A stretch of DNA of 17,281 nucleotides, from assembly GCA_021463315.1 (NCBI GenBank), contig JAJTXO010000021.1:1-17281 (forward strand). Direction: 5' to 3'. The translations under genes were made by a program, and so were the position numbers. This document shows, piece by piece, positions 7,745-14,373 of this stretch. This DNA comes from Caldilineales bacterium (GTDB lineage Bacteria > Chloroflexota > Anaerolineae > JAAEKA01). Under the pieces are notes generated by a model. It did no database searches. It was not told the origin of the DNA and saw only the letters and a program-made list of their open reading frames with translations. Every line of letters starts with the position of its first letter. The stretch's first letter is position 1.

Positions 7745-9250
7745 CTAGGTCTCCGGCGCTGCGCCGGGATTCTCGGAGTTGTCCGGGGCGGCTGGGGGCG
7801 CCGTCGCCGGGCGTAGCGCTCTGAGCGATTGCCGCAGCGTTTTCAACAATGCGCGCTCGAATGCCAGCAACAGACCGCCGTAGCAGGCCGAGAAAAGGGC
7901 GATTTTGACCGCAGCGCTCCACCAATCGGAGCTGGGAGTGGGGTAGGCGACCGTCAACGTGCCTGCGGTGACCAGCAGCCCGACTGCCAGGGCGAGACCT
8001 GGAATGCTGAAGATCCTGCGCGCCGAGAAGTCCACGTAGCGTCGCGCCAGCCCCATCAGGATGGCAATGCCCAGCACCACCATGACATCTACCGCCAAGG
8101 CGACGCCAGCGATGCCGAAACGTGGCCCAAGCAGGAAGAGGCCCGCGGCCAGGACGGCGAGCTGGCCCAGCCTGACGCGCACCACCAGCTCTGGCCGGCC
8201 CATGGCGATGAACAGATCGCTGACCGTCATCTTGATCGGATCCAGCAGGGTGAAGATCAGCATCAACCGAAAGGCCTCCAGCATCGGCATCCACTTCTCG
8301 CCCAGGAAGATGCGGATAAACTCCGGCGCAATCAATGCCAGGACGCCGGCCAGAAAGAAGCCGGACCGCACCAGGATGGCGTTGGTGCGAAAAAAGGCCT
8401 GCGAAAGCCGCAGGCGTTTACTTTTCAGCTCGGCATAGGCGCCACCGGCCACCTGATTGACCGGCGCGGCCAGAATCTTGCGCGGGTAGGTGGCGAAGGT
8501 GTAGGCCCTGGAGTAGAAGCCCAGCGCCTGGTTGCCCAGATAGCGCTGCGTCCACAGATCGTCGACGCGATCCAGCGCCATCAGCAGCAGGCCGGCCACC
8601 ATGTTACGGCTGCCGAAGCGCAGGTAGTAGCGCACCCGGGCCGTTTGCCAGGCCAGGCGCAGCCGCCAGACCGGCCGGTAGATCATAAGGCCGGCGATGC
8701 CCAGCAGCATGGAGACGATGTCGGTGGCCAGCAGCGCCCATAGCCCCGCGCCCAGCAGCGCCAGCCCGATGGACGCCACCGTGGTGCTGATCGCGTCAAG
8801 AAACTGGAGGATCGCCAGCCGGCGATGCACCACCCGGCGGATCAGAATCAGCCGCGAGGTCTGGGTCAACTCGTCGCCTACCTGGGTCAGAGTCAGCACA
8901 ATCAGCGCTGTTTGACGCCCGCCAGCGGTGAATTGAAGGGCAAAGGCGACCATGGCCGCGGCCCAGGCCAGCGTGAAGAGTAGCTTGAGGGTGAAATGCA
9001 CCGCCGCGGCCGGCGCTTCGTCCTGGGTCTCGGGGGCGCGATGCAGAAAAGCTCCCCCCATGCCGAAGGAGGCAAACACAGCGGTCAGGGTCACCAGCGC
9101 GCCGGCGCCCACGTAGACGCCGAAGGTCTCCACCGGCAGCAGGCGCGCCAGCAGCACCGAGCGCACAAAGAGCACCACCATGCCGCTCATGCTGCCGGCT
9201 ACGTTCCACCCCACGGACGACACGCTGCGCCGGGCCAGGTCTTTGTTCAT
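7745..9250 (-). CDS. Oligosaccharide flippase (WzxC-like, Polysacc_synt family)
   Basis: A 501-residue multi-pass membrane protein. It opens with RRSVSSVGWNVAGSMSGMVV and RSVLLARLLPVETFGVYVG, the usual first helices of lipopolysaccharide flippases. It also has ALDRVDDLWTQRYLGNQALGFYSRAY (~223-248 in the central loop/helix) and IRIFLGEKWMPM (~310-321), features seen in the WzxC/TuaB branch. About twelve hydrophobic segments span residues ~15-470, and a Pro/Ala-rich hydrophilic tail follows. It exports lipid-linked sugar repeat units. It is the first gene of the glycan cluster in transcription order, 34 bases after the sirtuin stop. I see no convincing ribosome binding site or promoter directly upstream, so it may be read through from the sirtuin gene. 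It differs clearly in sequence from the second flippase at 692-2158. Confidence 0.9.
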   Translation of the reverse strand: MNKDLARRSVSSVGWNVAGSMSGMVVLFVRSVLLARLLPVETFGVYVGAGALVTLTAVFASFGMGGAFLHRAPETQDEAPAAAVHFTLKLLFTLAWAAAMVAFALQFTAGGRQTALIVLTLTQVGDELTQTSRLILIRRVVHRRLAILQFLDAISTTVASIGLALLGAGLWALLATDIVSMLLGIAGLMIYRPVWRLRLAWQTARVRYYLRFGSRNMVAGLLLMALDRVDDLWTQRYLGNQALGFYSRAYTFATYPRKILAAPVNQVAGGAYAELKSKRLRLSQAFFRTNAILVRSGFFLAGVLALIAPEFIRIFLGEKWMPMLEAFRLMLIFTLLDPIKMTVSDLFIAMGRPELVVRVRLGQLAVLAAGLFLLGPRFGIAGVALAVDVMVVLGIAILMGLARRYVDFSARRIFSIPGLALAVGLLVTAGTLTVAYPTPSSDWWSAAVKIALFSACYGGLLLAFERALLKTLRQSLRALRPATAPPAAPDNSENPGAAPET

Positions 9251-9284
9251 ACAGCATTGCAGGTCACGCTACAAACGTAACCCG

Positions 9285-9305
9285 TCACCGATCACCGATC
9301 ACCGC
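9285..9305. repeat. 7-base tandem repeat at the sirtuin 3' end
   Basis: TCACCGA occurs three times in a row on the plus strand (the last copy ends in C). On the minus strand these copies encode the last residues and the TGA stop of the sirtuin gene. Confidence 0.6.
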
Positions 9306-10043
9306 CAAAACCCGCGGCAGCAGCTCGCCGGCTGGCCCGCTCAGATGCACGTGCGCGATGTCGCTCAGCTCGCTTTTCTCCGGGTTGACCTCGATGATGC
9401 GTGCCCGCGACTTCCATGCCTGATAGGGCAGGCTGGCGGCTGGCTGCACCACGCCGCTGGTGCCGACGATCAGCATCACGTCGCAGGCCTCGCTGTCGGC
9501 CGCGGCCTGCTGAAGCACGCGGTAGTCCAGGTTTTCGCCGAACCAGACCACATCGGGCCGTACTTTGGCCTTGCACCCGGGATGCGGGCAGAGCGGCGGC
9601 GCGCTGGCTTGTCCCGCCAGGTCAGCCATGGTCAGGTTGCCATGGCCGCGCAGGCACTTGAAACGGCGGATGTTGCCGTGCAGTTCCAGCACGCGGCGGC
9701 TGCCCGCCTGCCCATGCAGGCCATCCACGTTCTGGGTGATCACCTCGACATCAGGCAGGCGCTGCTCCAGCGCGGCGATGGCGCGGTGGCCGGCGTTGGG
9801 CTGGGCTTGCTCCACCAGCCTCAGGCGGAACTGGTACCAGTCCCAGACCAGGGTGGGGTTGGCCAGGAAGCCCTGCAACGTGGCCAGCCGCTGCGGGTCG
9901 TGCTGCGCCCACAGCCCTTGCTGCGCCTCGCGAAAGGTGGGGATGCCGCTCTCCTTGCTGATTCCCGCGCCGGTCAGGATGACCAGCCGGCGCGCGTGGG
10001 CGAGGATGTCGGCGGCTTGTTGGACTAGATTTTGCATGGACAT
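9285..10043 (-). CDS. cobB: Sir2-family NAD-dependent protein deacylase (class III, CobB/SIRT5-like)
   Basis: A 252-residue sirtuin, normal bacterial length. Seen are the NAD motif LTGAGISKESGIPTFR (~23-38), TQNVDGLH (103-110), the catalytic histidine in LELHGN (His122), VVWFGE (165-170), and the nicotinamide/ribose region IVGTSGVVQPA (192-202). Tyr70 and Arg73 in WYQFR form the YxxR motif that in CobB and SIRT5 binds succinyl or malonyl groups. The enzyme is therefore predicted to remove acidic acyl groups, and possibly acetyl groups, from lysines using NAD+. The zinc site is uneven: only Cys130 is visible on the first side (CLRGHG), with Cys152 and Cys157 on the second, which also resembles CobB. 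Two ATGs are possible (10043 and 10037) and neither has a strong ribosome binding site. Same strand as the glycan cluster. Confidence 0.93.
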   Translation of the reverse strand: MSMQNLVQQAADILAHARRLVILTGAGISKESGIPTFREAQQGLWAQHDPQRLATLQGFLANPTLVWDWYQFRLRLVEQAQPNAGHRAIAALEQRLPDVEVITQNVDGLHGQAGSRRVLELHGNIRRFKCLRGHGNLTMADLAGQASAPPLCPHPGCKAKVRPDVVWFGENLDYRVLQQAAADSEACDVMLIVGTSGVVQPAASLPYQAWKSRARIIEVNPEKSELSDIAHVHLSGPAGELLPRVLAVIGDR

Positions 10044-10094
10044 GACTCGAATTGGGTCACCAAAGCGCTAACCGCCGGGTTGAGCAAAGAATTC

Positions 10095-10119
10095 TGGAGA
10101 TCATCTATCACCATCTCCA
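10095..10119. repeat. 7-bp inverted repeat upstream of the sirtuin and the small gene
   Basis: TGGAGAT (10095-10101) and ATCTCCA (10113-10119) are perfect inverted arms with an 11-base loop, in the 180-base gap between two divergent genes. It could be an operator or a hairpin in the sirtuin leader. No function is assignable. Confidence 0.4.
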
Positions 10120-10158
10120 TGTCACTACAGCCCGGCACAACACTTGCGTAAATCTAGA

Positions 10159-10187
10159 TTGACACTGACAAGGTTCTCGATTACACT
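10159..10187 (+). promoter_or_regulatory. Sigma70-type promoter for the small gene
   Basis: A consensus -35 TTGACA (10159-10164), a 17-base spacer, and -10 TACACT (10182-10187). Predicted transcription start is near 10194, giving a ~30-base leader with GGAGG at 10207-10211 before the ATG at 10224. Confidence 0.75.
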
Positions 10188-10223
10188 CGTGCCGGAAGTT
10201 CTCCTTGGAGGTACAGACTCGTC

Positions 10224-10550
10224 ATGGCATATCTCACTTACTATTCTCTCATAATTGAGTCGCAAACGCCAACCCAACACATGGAGGCTGTTGCAGTACT
10301 TCGCAAGTTAAGCGACGATGCGTCCTACGCTCTGTTTGCAACAGGTGATCCCAAAAGGTGGTGGGCATGGTATGACCATGAAGATGACATGCGTCAATTG
10401 AGCAACAGATTTCCTGACATGCTCTTTACGTTATCGGGGAATGGAGAGCAGCATGACGACATATGGGTGAAATACTTCAAGGCAGGTCGGATGCAAGCGT
10501 CGTATGCCACAATTGTATTGGATCCTTTTGATGAAACCAAACTTTCATGA
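10224..10550 (+). CDS. Small uncharacterised protein (108 aa)
   Basis: A short acidic soluble protein without membrane segment or signal peptide. The middle has an aromatic/acidic block KRWWAWYDHEDDMRQLSN (~44-61), followed by FPDMLFTLSGNGEQHDDIWVKYF. From memory this matches a widespread family of ~100-residue unknown proteins with the pattern W-Y-x-H-x-x-D-M ... F-x-L-S-G-x-G-E ... D-x-W-x-x-Y-F and an ending like DPFDE; I cannot name a family or function. It has its own near-perfect promoter. GGAGG lies 12 bases before the ATG, slightly long. Base composition is clearly more AT-rich than the glycan cluster, as in the neighbouring HNH gene, suggesting acquisition. It converges on the HNH gene with a 48-base gap. 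Confidence 0.8.
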   Translation: MAYLTYYSLIIESQTPTQHMEAVAVLRKLSDDASYALFATGDPKRWWAWYDHEDDMRQLSNRFPDMLFTLSGNGEQHDDIWVKYFKAGRMQASYATIVLDPFDETKLS

Positions 10551-10598
10551 GTAAGGCCATCAAGCATATAGACGCTGAGTCCATGTTGGGCAATGTCA

Positions 10599-11555
10599 CT
10601 ATCTCAGATTCTCTCCTGTGAGAATCTTCTCTCCAGGAGTGGCAACATCGATATAAATGTGCGAGAGATGATATTGCAAATACACGGGGTTAAGTCCATG
10701 ATTCTGCTTCACCAATAATATGTCTTTTTGGTTCGCTTCGTGCCGGATAGTGGACAGGATATGCAGCGAATAAGGCTCAATGGCCATAATGCCCAAATCC
10801 ATCATGCAGTGATGGTTTGGGCATAGCGCGAGGATGTTGCTTGCGTGGTCCGGTCCCCCGTAGCGTATTGCTAACGGTTGAAGATGATGGGCTTCGCAGT
10901 ACCAAGGGTTCCTGAGTTTTGGTGAGAAAGCGGTCCAGTCGCACACCTGGCACCGGTAATCATAGATCTGCTTCACGTACCGGCTCTCTCTCGTGTCGCG
11001 TATCGCCCGCACGACTTGTACTGTTTCGCGACCTACCGGAGGGAGGGTGTCGGGAATGGCAACTGCTTCATCTGCAAAGGTTTCAGCAATTTCAGGGTTG
11101 TTCCAAAGCTGTTCGAAGCGATCCATTTGACTGGTGGCGTCTACATGATTAGCAATGTGTGTGACGCCAAAATGAGCTCGCCCCGCTTCATATCGGATGT
11201 ACAAATCCCACCGACCATCCCGACGGTTGGGCGGCATCCCCGAAACTAATGCTTCGACTTCACCGAAAGGGATGAAGAAGCGATTTTGGCCGCCGCACAC
11301 TAGAACAATCCAAGCATGATCCTTTGGCCATTCTCGCAAACGCTGGTATTTAGTCTTTGCCAGTGAAAACCAGTAGTAGCCTTTGTTAGTGTAATATGCC
11401 TGTGAACTATAGGCTGCGAGTAGCATTTCGCGACCATCTACAACAAAGAGATTCTCGGTGAGCTCATTAACCTCTCCGAAGCGTTCCAGCGATGATACCA
11501 GTGCTTGAAAAGCAGCGGCGCTTTCTGGTGTTCTGCCAGATCTTCTCGATGTCAT
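10599..11555 (-). CDS. HNH endonuclease, possible restriction/defence nuclease
   Basis: A 318-residue protein. The C-terminal third is an HNH nuclease of the zinc-bound McrA type: CQVC (Cys202, Cys205), the catalytic EAHH (Glu221 to His224), Asn240 in ASNILALCPNHH, and Cys245/His248/His249, followed by MMDLG. Residues ~35-150 form a separate domain of mixed strands (REMLLAAYSSQAYY, YYWFSLAKTKYQRL, DGRWDLYIRYE) that I do not recognise and that may recognise DNA or a modified base. GAGG lies 8 bases before the ATG. It starts 21 bases after the 8-oxoguanine deaminase stop, so it may be read from that transcript. Codon and base use are more AT-rich than that gene, pointing to separate origin. No partner methyltransferase is visible, so a solitary type IV-like enzyme or an orphan nuclease are the options. 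Confidence 0.85.
   Translation of the reverse strand: MTSRRSGRTPESAAAFQALVSSLERFGEVNELTENLFVVDGREMLLAAYSSQAYYTNKGYYWFSLAKTKYQRLREWPKDHAWIVLVCGGQNRFFIPFGEVEALVSGMPPNRRDGRWDLYIRYEAGRAHFGVTHIANHVDATSQMDRFEQLWNNPEIAETFADEAVAIPDTLPPVGRETVQVVRAIRDTRESRYVKQIYDYRCQVCDWTAFSPKLRNPWYCEAHHLQPLAIRYGGPDHASNILALCPNHHCMMDLGIMAIEPYSLHILSTIRHEANQKDILLVKQNHGLNPVYLQYHLSHIYIDVATPGEKILTGENLR
10606..10627. repeat. 8-bp hairpin at the convergent gene ends
   Basis: AGATTCTC (10606-10613) and GAGAATCT (10620-10627) are perfect inverted arms with a 6-base loop. They lie inside the last codons of the HNH gene and downstream of the small plus-strand gene. No T-run follows on either strand, so a terminator role is only possible, not shown. 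Confidence 0.4.
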
Positions 11556-11576
11556 GGTTGAGACCTCGGACAGGCT

Positions 11577-12965
11577 TTAGGCCGGTAATCGTTCGTCGCG
11601 TATCATCGCCCGGCTGATCGCGTTATGGCGCTGGATCAACGGCAGCAGCTCGATGTCCACGATCTGCCCCTCCTGCACCCGCACGCGGCCGTTGACTACG
11701 CTCAGATCTACGTTGACCGGCGTGCAGAAGACCAGCGCGGCCAGCGGATCGTGCAGCGCGCCGGCGAAGTCCAGCCGCTCCAGCCGGTAGCCGATGAAGT
11801 CGGCCGCCATGCCGGGGGCCAGCGCGCCGATGTCGTCGCGCCCCAGCACGGCCGCGCCGCCCAGCGTGGCCAGCTCCAGCGCTTGCTGCGCGCCCATGAT
11901 CGTCGGGTCAGGTCTCGCCACGCCTCCGGCTACTCGACCGCCGACCCGTTGCAGCAGCATGGCCTGCCGCGCCTCGGCCAGCATGTGGCTCGAATCGTTG
12001 CTGGCTGAGCCGTCCACGCCCAGGCCCACCGGCACGCCGCTCTGCCGCCAGGCCACCACCGGCGCGATGCCGCTGGCCAGGCGCATGTTGCTGCTGGGGC
12101 AGTGGGCCACCCCGGTGCCGGTGCGGGCAAAGAGGCTGATCTCCGCATCGCTCATGTGGACGCAATGCGCATGCCAGACGTCGTCGCCGGTCCAGCCCAG
12201 CGACTCGACGTAGGCCACCGGGCGGTGGCCGAAGGTCTCCAGGCAGAACTGCTCCTCGTCCAGCGTCTCGGCCAGGTGGGTATGCAGGCGGACGCCGTAT
12301 GAGCGGGCCAGGGCCGCGCTCTCGCGCATCAGGTCGGCGGTGACGCTGAAGGGGCTGCATGGCGCCAGCGCCACCCGCACCATGCCGTAGCGCTCGGCCT
12401 GATGGAAGGTCTCGATGGCTCGCCGACAGTCGGCCAGGATCGCGTCCTCCCCCTCCACCACGCTGTCCGGCGGCAGGCCGCCTTGGCTTTCGCCCAGGCT
12501 CATGGAGCCGCGCGTGGCGTGGAAGCGGATGCCGAGCTCCTGGGCCGCCCGAATCTCGTCGTCGATGCGGCTGCCGTTGGGATAGAGATAGAGATGGTCG
12601 CTGGAGGTGGTGCAGCCGCTGAGCAACAGCTCCGCCAGTCCCACCTTGGCCGACACATAGACCGCCTCGCCGTTCATGCGCGCCCAGATGGGATAGAGCG
12701 TGCGCAGCCAGCCGAACAGGCCATCGTCCTGCGCCAGGCAGCGGGTCAGGGTCTGGTAGAGGTGGTGATGGGTGTTGACCAGGCCGGGCAGGATGGCCAT
12801 GCCGCGGGCGTCGATGATCCGGTCGGCGCTGGCTGGCAGCTCAGCCGTTGGCCCTACCTGTTCGATGATGTTGTCGCGCACGAACAGCCCGCCACCGGCG
12901 ATCCTGCGGCGCGCACCGTCCATGGTGACCAACAAATCAGCGTTTTTGAGCAAAAGGGTGGGCAT
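11577..12965 (-). CDS. 8-oxoguanine deaminase (amidohydrolase superfamily)
   Basis: A 462-residue TIM-barrel amidohydrolase expected to deaminate 8-oxoguanine to urate (EC 3.5.4.32). The sequence matches that subgroup rather than generic ATZ/TRZ enzymes: LLVTMDGARRRIAGGGLFVR near the start, LPGLVNTHHHLYQTLTR with metal ligands His66 and His68, SGCTTSSDHLYLYPNG (~117-131), LAPCSPFSVTADLM (~200-213), HTHLAETLDEEQF with His228/His230/Glu233, WHAHCVHMSDAEI, HCPSSNMRLASGI, and the catalytic aspartate in GLGVDGSASND (Asp318). I chose ATG at 12965, with GGAG 7 bases upstream, over the ATG at 12998, which lacks a site and adds 11 non-conserved residues. Divergent from the class V aminotransferase; the HNH gene follows 21 bases later. 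It is presumably for purine salvage/catabolism or clearing oxidised bases. Confidence 0.9.
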   Translation of the reverse strand: MPTLLLKNADLLVTMDGARRRIAGGGLFVRDNIIEQVGPTAELPASADRIIDARGMAILPGLVNTHHHLYQTLTRCLAQDDGLFGWLRTLYPIWARMNGEAVYVSAKVGLAELLLSGCTTSSDHLYLYPNGSRIDDEIRAAQELGIRFHATRGSMSLGESQGGLPPDSVVEGEDAILADCRRAIETFHQAERYGMVRVALAPCSPFSVTADLMRESAALARSYGVRLHTHLAETLDEEQFCLETFGHRPVAYVESLGWTGDDVWHAHCVHMSDAEISLFARTGTGVAHCPSSNMRLASGIAPVVAWRQSGVPVGLGVDGSASNDSSHMLAEARQAMLLQRVGGRVAGGVARPDPTIMGAQQALELATLGGAAVLGRDDIGALAPGMAADFIGYRLERLDFAGALHDPLAALVFCTPVNVDLSVVNGRVRVQEGQIVDIELLPLIQRHNAISRAMIRDERLPA

Positions 12966-12972
12966 GGGTGAT

Positions 12973-12976
12973 CTCC
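12973..12976 (-). promoter_or_regulatory. Ribosome binding site deciding the deaminase start
   Basis: GGAG on the minus strand, 7 bases before ATG at 12965. The upstream in-frame ATG at 12998 has no comparable site. Confidence 0.6.
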
Positions 12977-13012
12977 GTGGTGGTGAGTGCTCGGCCATAG
13001 CGCTGAGATATC

Positions 13013-13115
13013 ATCTCAATAAGATTGGGAAGACTTCCGAAGTCTTATGGACTGTGAGCCCGTTTTGAACAAACCTGCGCAGACTTCGGAAGTCTCGACC
13101 TCGGTTTATTGAGAT
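13013..13115. repeat. Nested palindromic repeat element between divergent genes
   Basis: The outer arms ATCTCAATAA (13013-13022) and TTATTGAGAT (13106-13115) are perfect inverted copies. Inside are AAGACTTC-C-GAAGTCTT (13030-13046) and AGACTTC-G-GAAGTCT (13081-13095). Each is a palindrome by itself, and 13031-13045 and 13081-13095 are exact reverse complements of each other. The ACTTCGGAAGT core is shared with 3297-3386. It reads like a small non-autonomous mobile repeat. It has no coding capacity. Confidence 0.75.
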
Positions 13116-13158
13116 AACACGCGCTGAGCGCCTGAAGGGCAGTATACCAGAGCAGCCC

Positions 13159-13175
13159 GGCAGATGCAATCTGCC
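13159..13175. promoter_or_regulatory. 17-bp palindrome upstream of the aminotransferase promoter
   Basis: GGCAGAT (13159-13165), loop GCA, ATCTGCC (13169-13175), perfect arms. It ends 11 bases before the -35 hexamer. A second short palindrome, GGTTG-A-CAACC (13185-13195), overlaps the -35. Either could be an operator, or the first could be another dispersed repeat. Confidence 0.4.
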
Positions 13176-13186
13176 AGGTTGCACGG

Positions 13187-13215
13187 TTGACAACCATCCC
13201 CGAATCGTCTAGACT
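13187..13215 (+). promoter_or_regulatory. Sigma70-type promoter for the aminotransferase
   Basis: -35 TTGACA (13187-13192), a 17-base spacer, and -10 TAGACT (13210-13215). Predicted start near 13222, giving a ~33-base leader containing GAAGGAG at 13241-13247, 7 bases before the ATG at 13255. Confidence 0.8.
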
Positions 13216-13254
13216 AGGGGCAACGAACCCGTCACCAAGCGAAGGAGCACCCCA

Positions 13255-14370
13255 ATGACCACCTACGGCGATCTGAACATCATCCCGCGCACCTTGCTCG
13301 GCCCTGGCCCCAGCGATGTGCATCCGCGCGTCCTGCAAACGCTGGGCTACCCGCCTGTCGGCCATCTGGACCCGCAGTTCCTCGATTTGATGAACGAGGT
13401 GCAGGATCTGCTGCGTTTTGTCTTTCAAACTGAGAACGCATTGACCTTGCCTGTTTCCGGCACGGGCACGGCCGGCATGGAGGCCGCTTTTGCCAACTTC
13501 GTCGAGCCCGGTGACTCAGTGCTGATCGGTGTCAGCGGCTACTTCAGCGAGCGCATGGTGGACATGGCCGGCCGCTACGGCGCCCATGTGCGCCGGCTGG
13601 ACCGCCCCTGGGGCGAAGTCTTCACGGCCGACGAGATCGAGGATGCGCTCCGGACTCAGCCAGCCAAGCTGGTGGCGCTGGTGCATGCCGAGACCTCCAC
13701 TGGCGCGCTGCAGCCGCTGGCCGACATCGCGTCGGTCGTTCATCGCCACGGCGGCCTGCTGCTGGCCGACTGCGTCACCTCGCTGGGCGGGCTGCCGGTG
13801 CAGATCGACGCCTGGGACGTGGATATCGCCTACAGCGGCACGCAGAAGTGCATCGGCGCGCCGCCCGGCCTGGCTCCGATCACCGTTGGCCCGCGCGCCA
13901 GCGAGGCCCTGAGCCAGCGCAAGAGCAAGGTTTCCAACTGGTACCTGGACCTGACCACCCTGGCGCAGTACTGGGGGCCAGCCCGCGCCTACCATCACAC
14001 CGCGCCCATCAACATGAACTACGCCCTGCGCGAGGCGCTGCGCATGATCCAGGAGGAGGGGCTGGAGGCCCGTTTCGCCCGTCACCGCGCCCATGCCGAG
14101 CTGTTCTGGGCCGGGCTGGAGGAGATGGACCTCGGTCTGCACGTCGCTCGGCAGCATCGTCTGCCCACGCTGACCACTGTGCGCGTGCCGGCGGGCGTGG
14201 ATGAGCTGGCCGTGCGCAAGCTGCTGTTGGAGCGCTACAATGTCGAGATCGGCGGCGGGTTGGGCGCGCTCAAGGGCCAGGTCTGGCGTGTCGGCCTGAT
14301 GGGCTATTCCTCCCAGCCGCGGAACGTGCTGCTGCTGCTGGCTGCGCTGCGCGAGATTCTGGGGCGCTGA
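13255..14370 (+). CDS. Class V aminotransferase, alanine-glyoxylate type
   Basis: A 371-residue PLP enzyme of the AGXT/serine-glyoxylate/PucG group. It has LLGPGPSDVHPRVL at the N-terminus, the SGTGTAGMEA phosphate-binding loop (~68-77), HAETSTG (~144-150), Asp171 in LLLADCVTSLGG (PLP nitrogen), Lys198 in SGTQKCIGAPPG as Schiff-base lysine, YHHTAPINMNYALREAL (~246-262), and the C-terminal WRVGLMGYSS. The bacterial ureidoglycine-glyoxylate aminotransferase PucG, as I recall, has Gln and Asn where this protein has His37 and Tyr246. Alanine (or serine)-glyoxylate transamination therefore fits better than the ureide reaction. It would convert glyoxylate to glycine in the cytosol. It has its own strong promoter and good ribosome binding site. 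Its stop lies 3 bases from the convergent HEAT-like gene's stop. Confidence 0.9.
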   Translation: MTTYGDLNIIPRTLLGPGPSDVHPRVLQTLGYPPVGHLDPQFLDLMNEVQDLLRFVFQTENALTLPVSGTGTAGMEAAFANFVEPGDSVLIGVSGYFSERMVDMAGRYGAHVRRLDRPWGEVFTADEIEDALRTQPAKLVALVHAETSTGALQPLADIASVVHRHGGLLLADCVTSLGGLPVQIDAWDVDIAYSGTQKCIGAPPGLAPITVGPRASEALSQRKSKVSNWYLDLTTLAQYWGPARAYHHTAPINMNYALREALRMIQEEGLEARFARHRAHAELFWAGLEEMDLGLHVARQHRLPTLTTVRVPAGVDELAVRKLLLERYNVEIGGGLGALKGQVWRVGLMGYSSQPRNVLLLLAALREILGR

Positions 14371-14373
14371 ACG

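Noticed and set aside
7170..8294. 374-residue minus-strand frame across the ATP-grasp/flippase junction
   Set aside because: Alternative-frame shadow; Arg/Gly/Ala-rich, no motifs, and it overlaps two clear genes.
7829..10028. Long plus-strand frames opposite the second flippase and the sirtuin
   Set aside because: Antisense shadows of genes with strong motifs; no ribosome binding site or family match.
9285..11555. A Sir2 plus nuclease anti-phage system
   Set aside because: The sirtuin is a complete stand-alone class III deacylase with no fused defence domain, is on the opposite side of an independently promoted gene, and has host-like base composition, unlike the HNH gene.
13255..14370. Assignment as ureidoglycine-glyoxylate aminotransferase PucG
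   Set aside because: Two positions recalled as diagnostic carry His and Tyr (alanine-glyoxylate type) instead of Gln and Asn.
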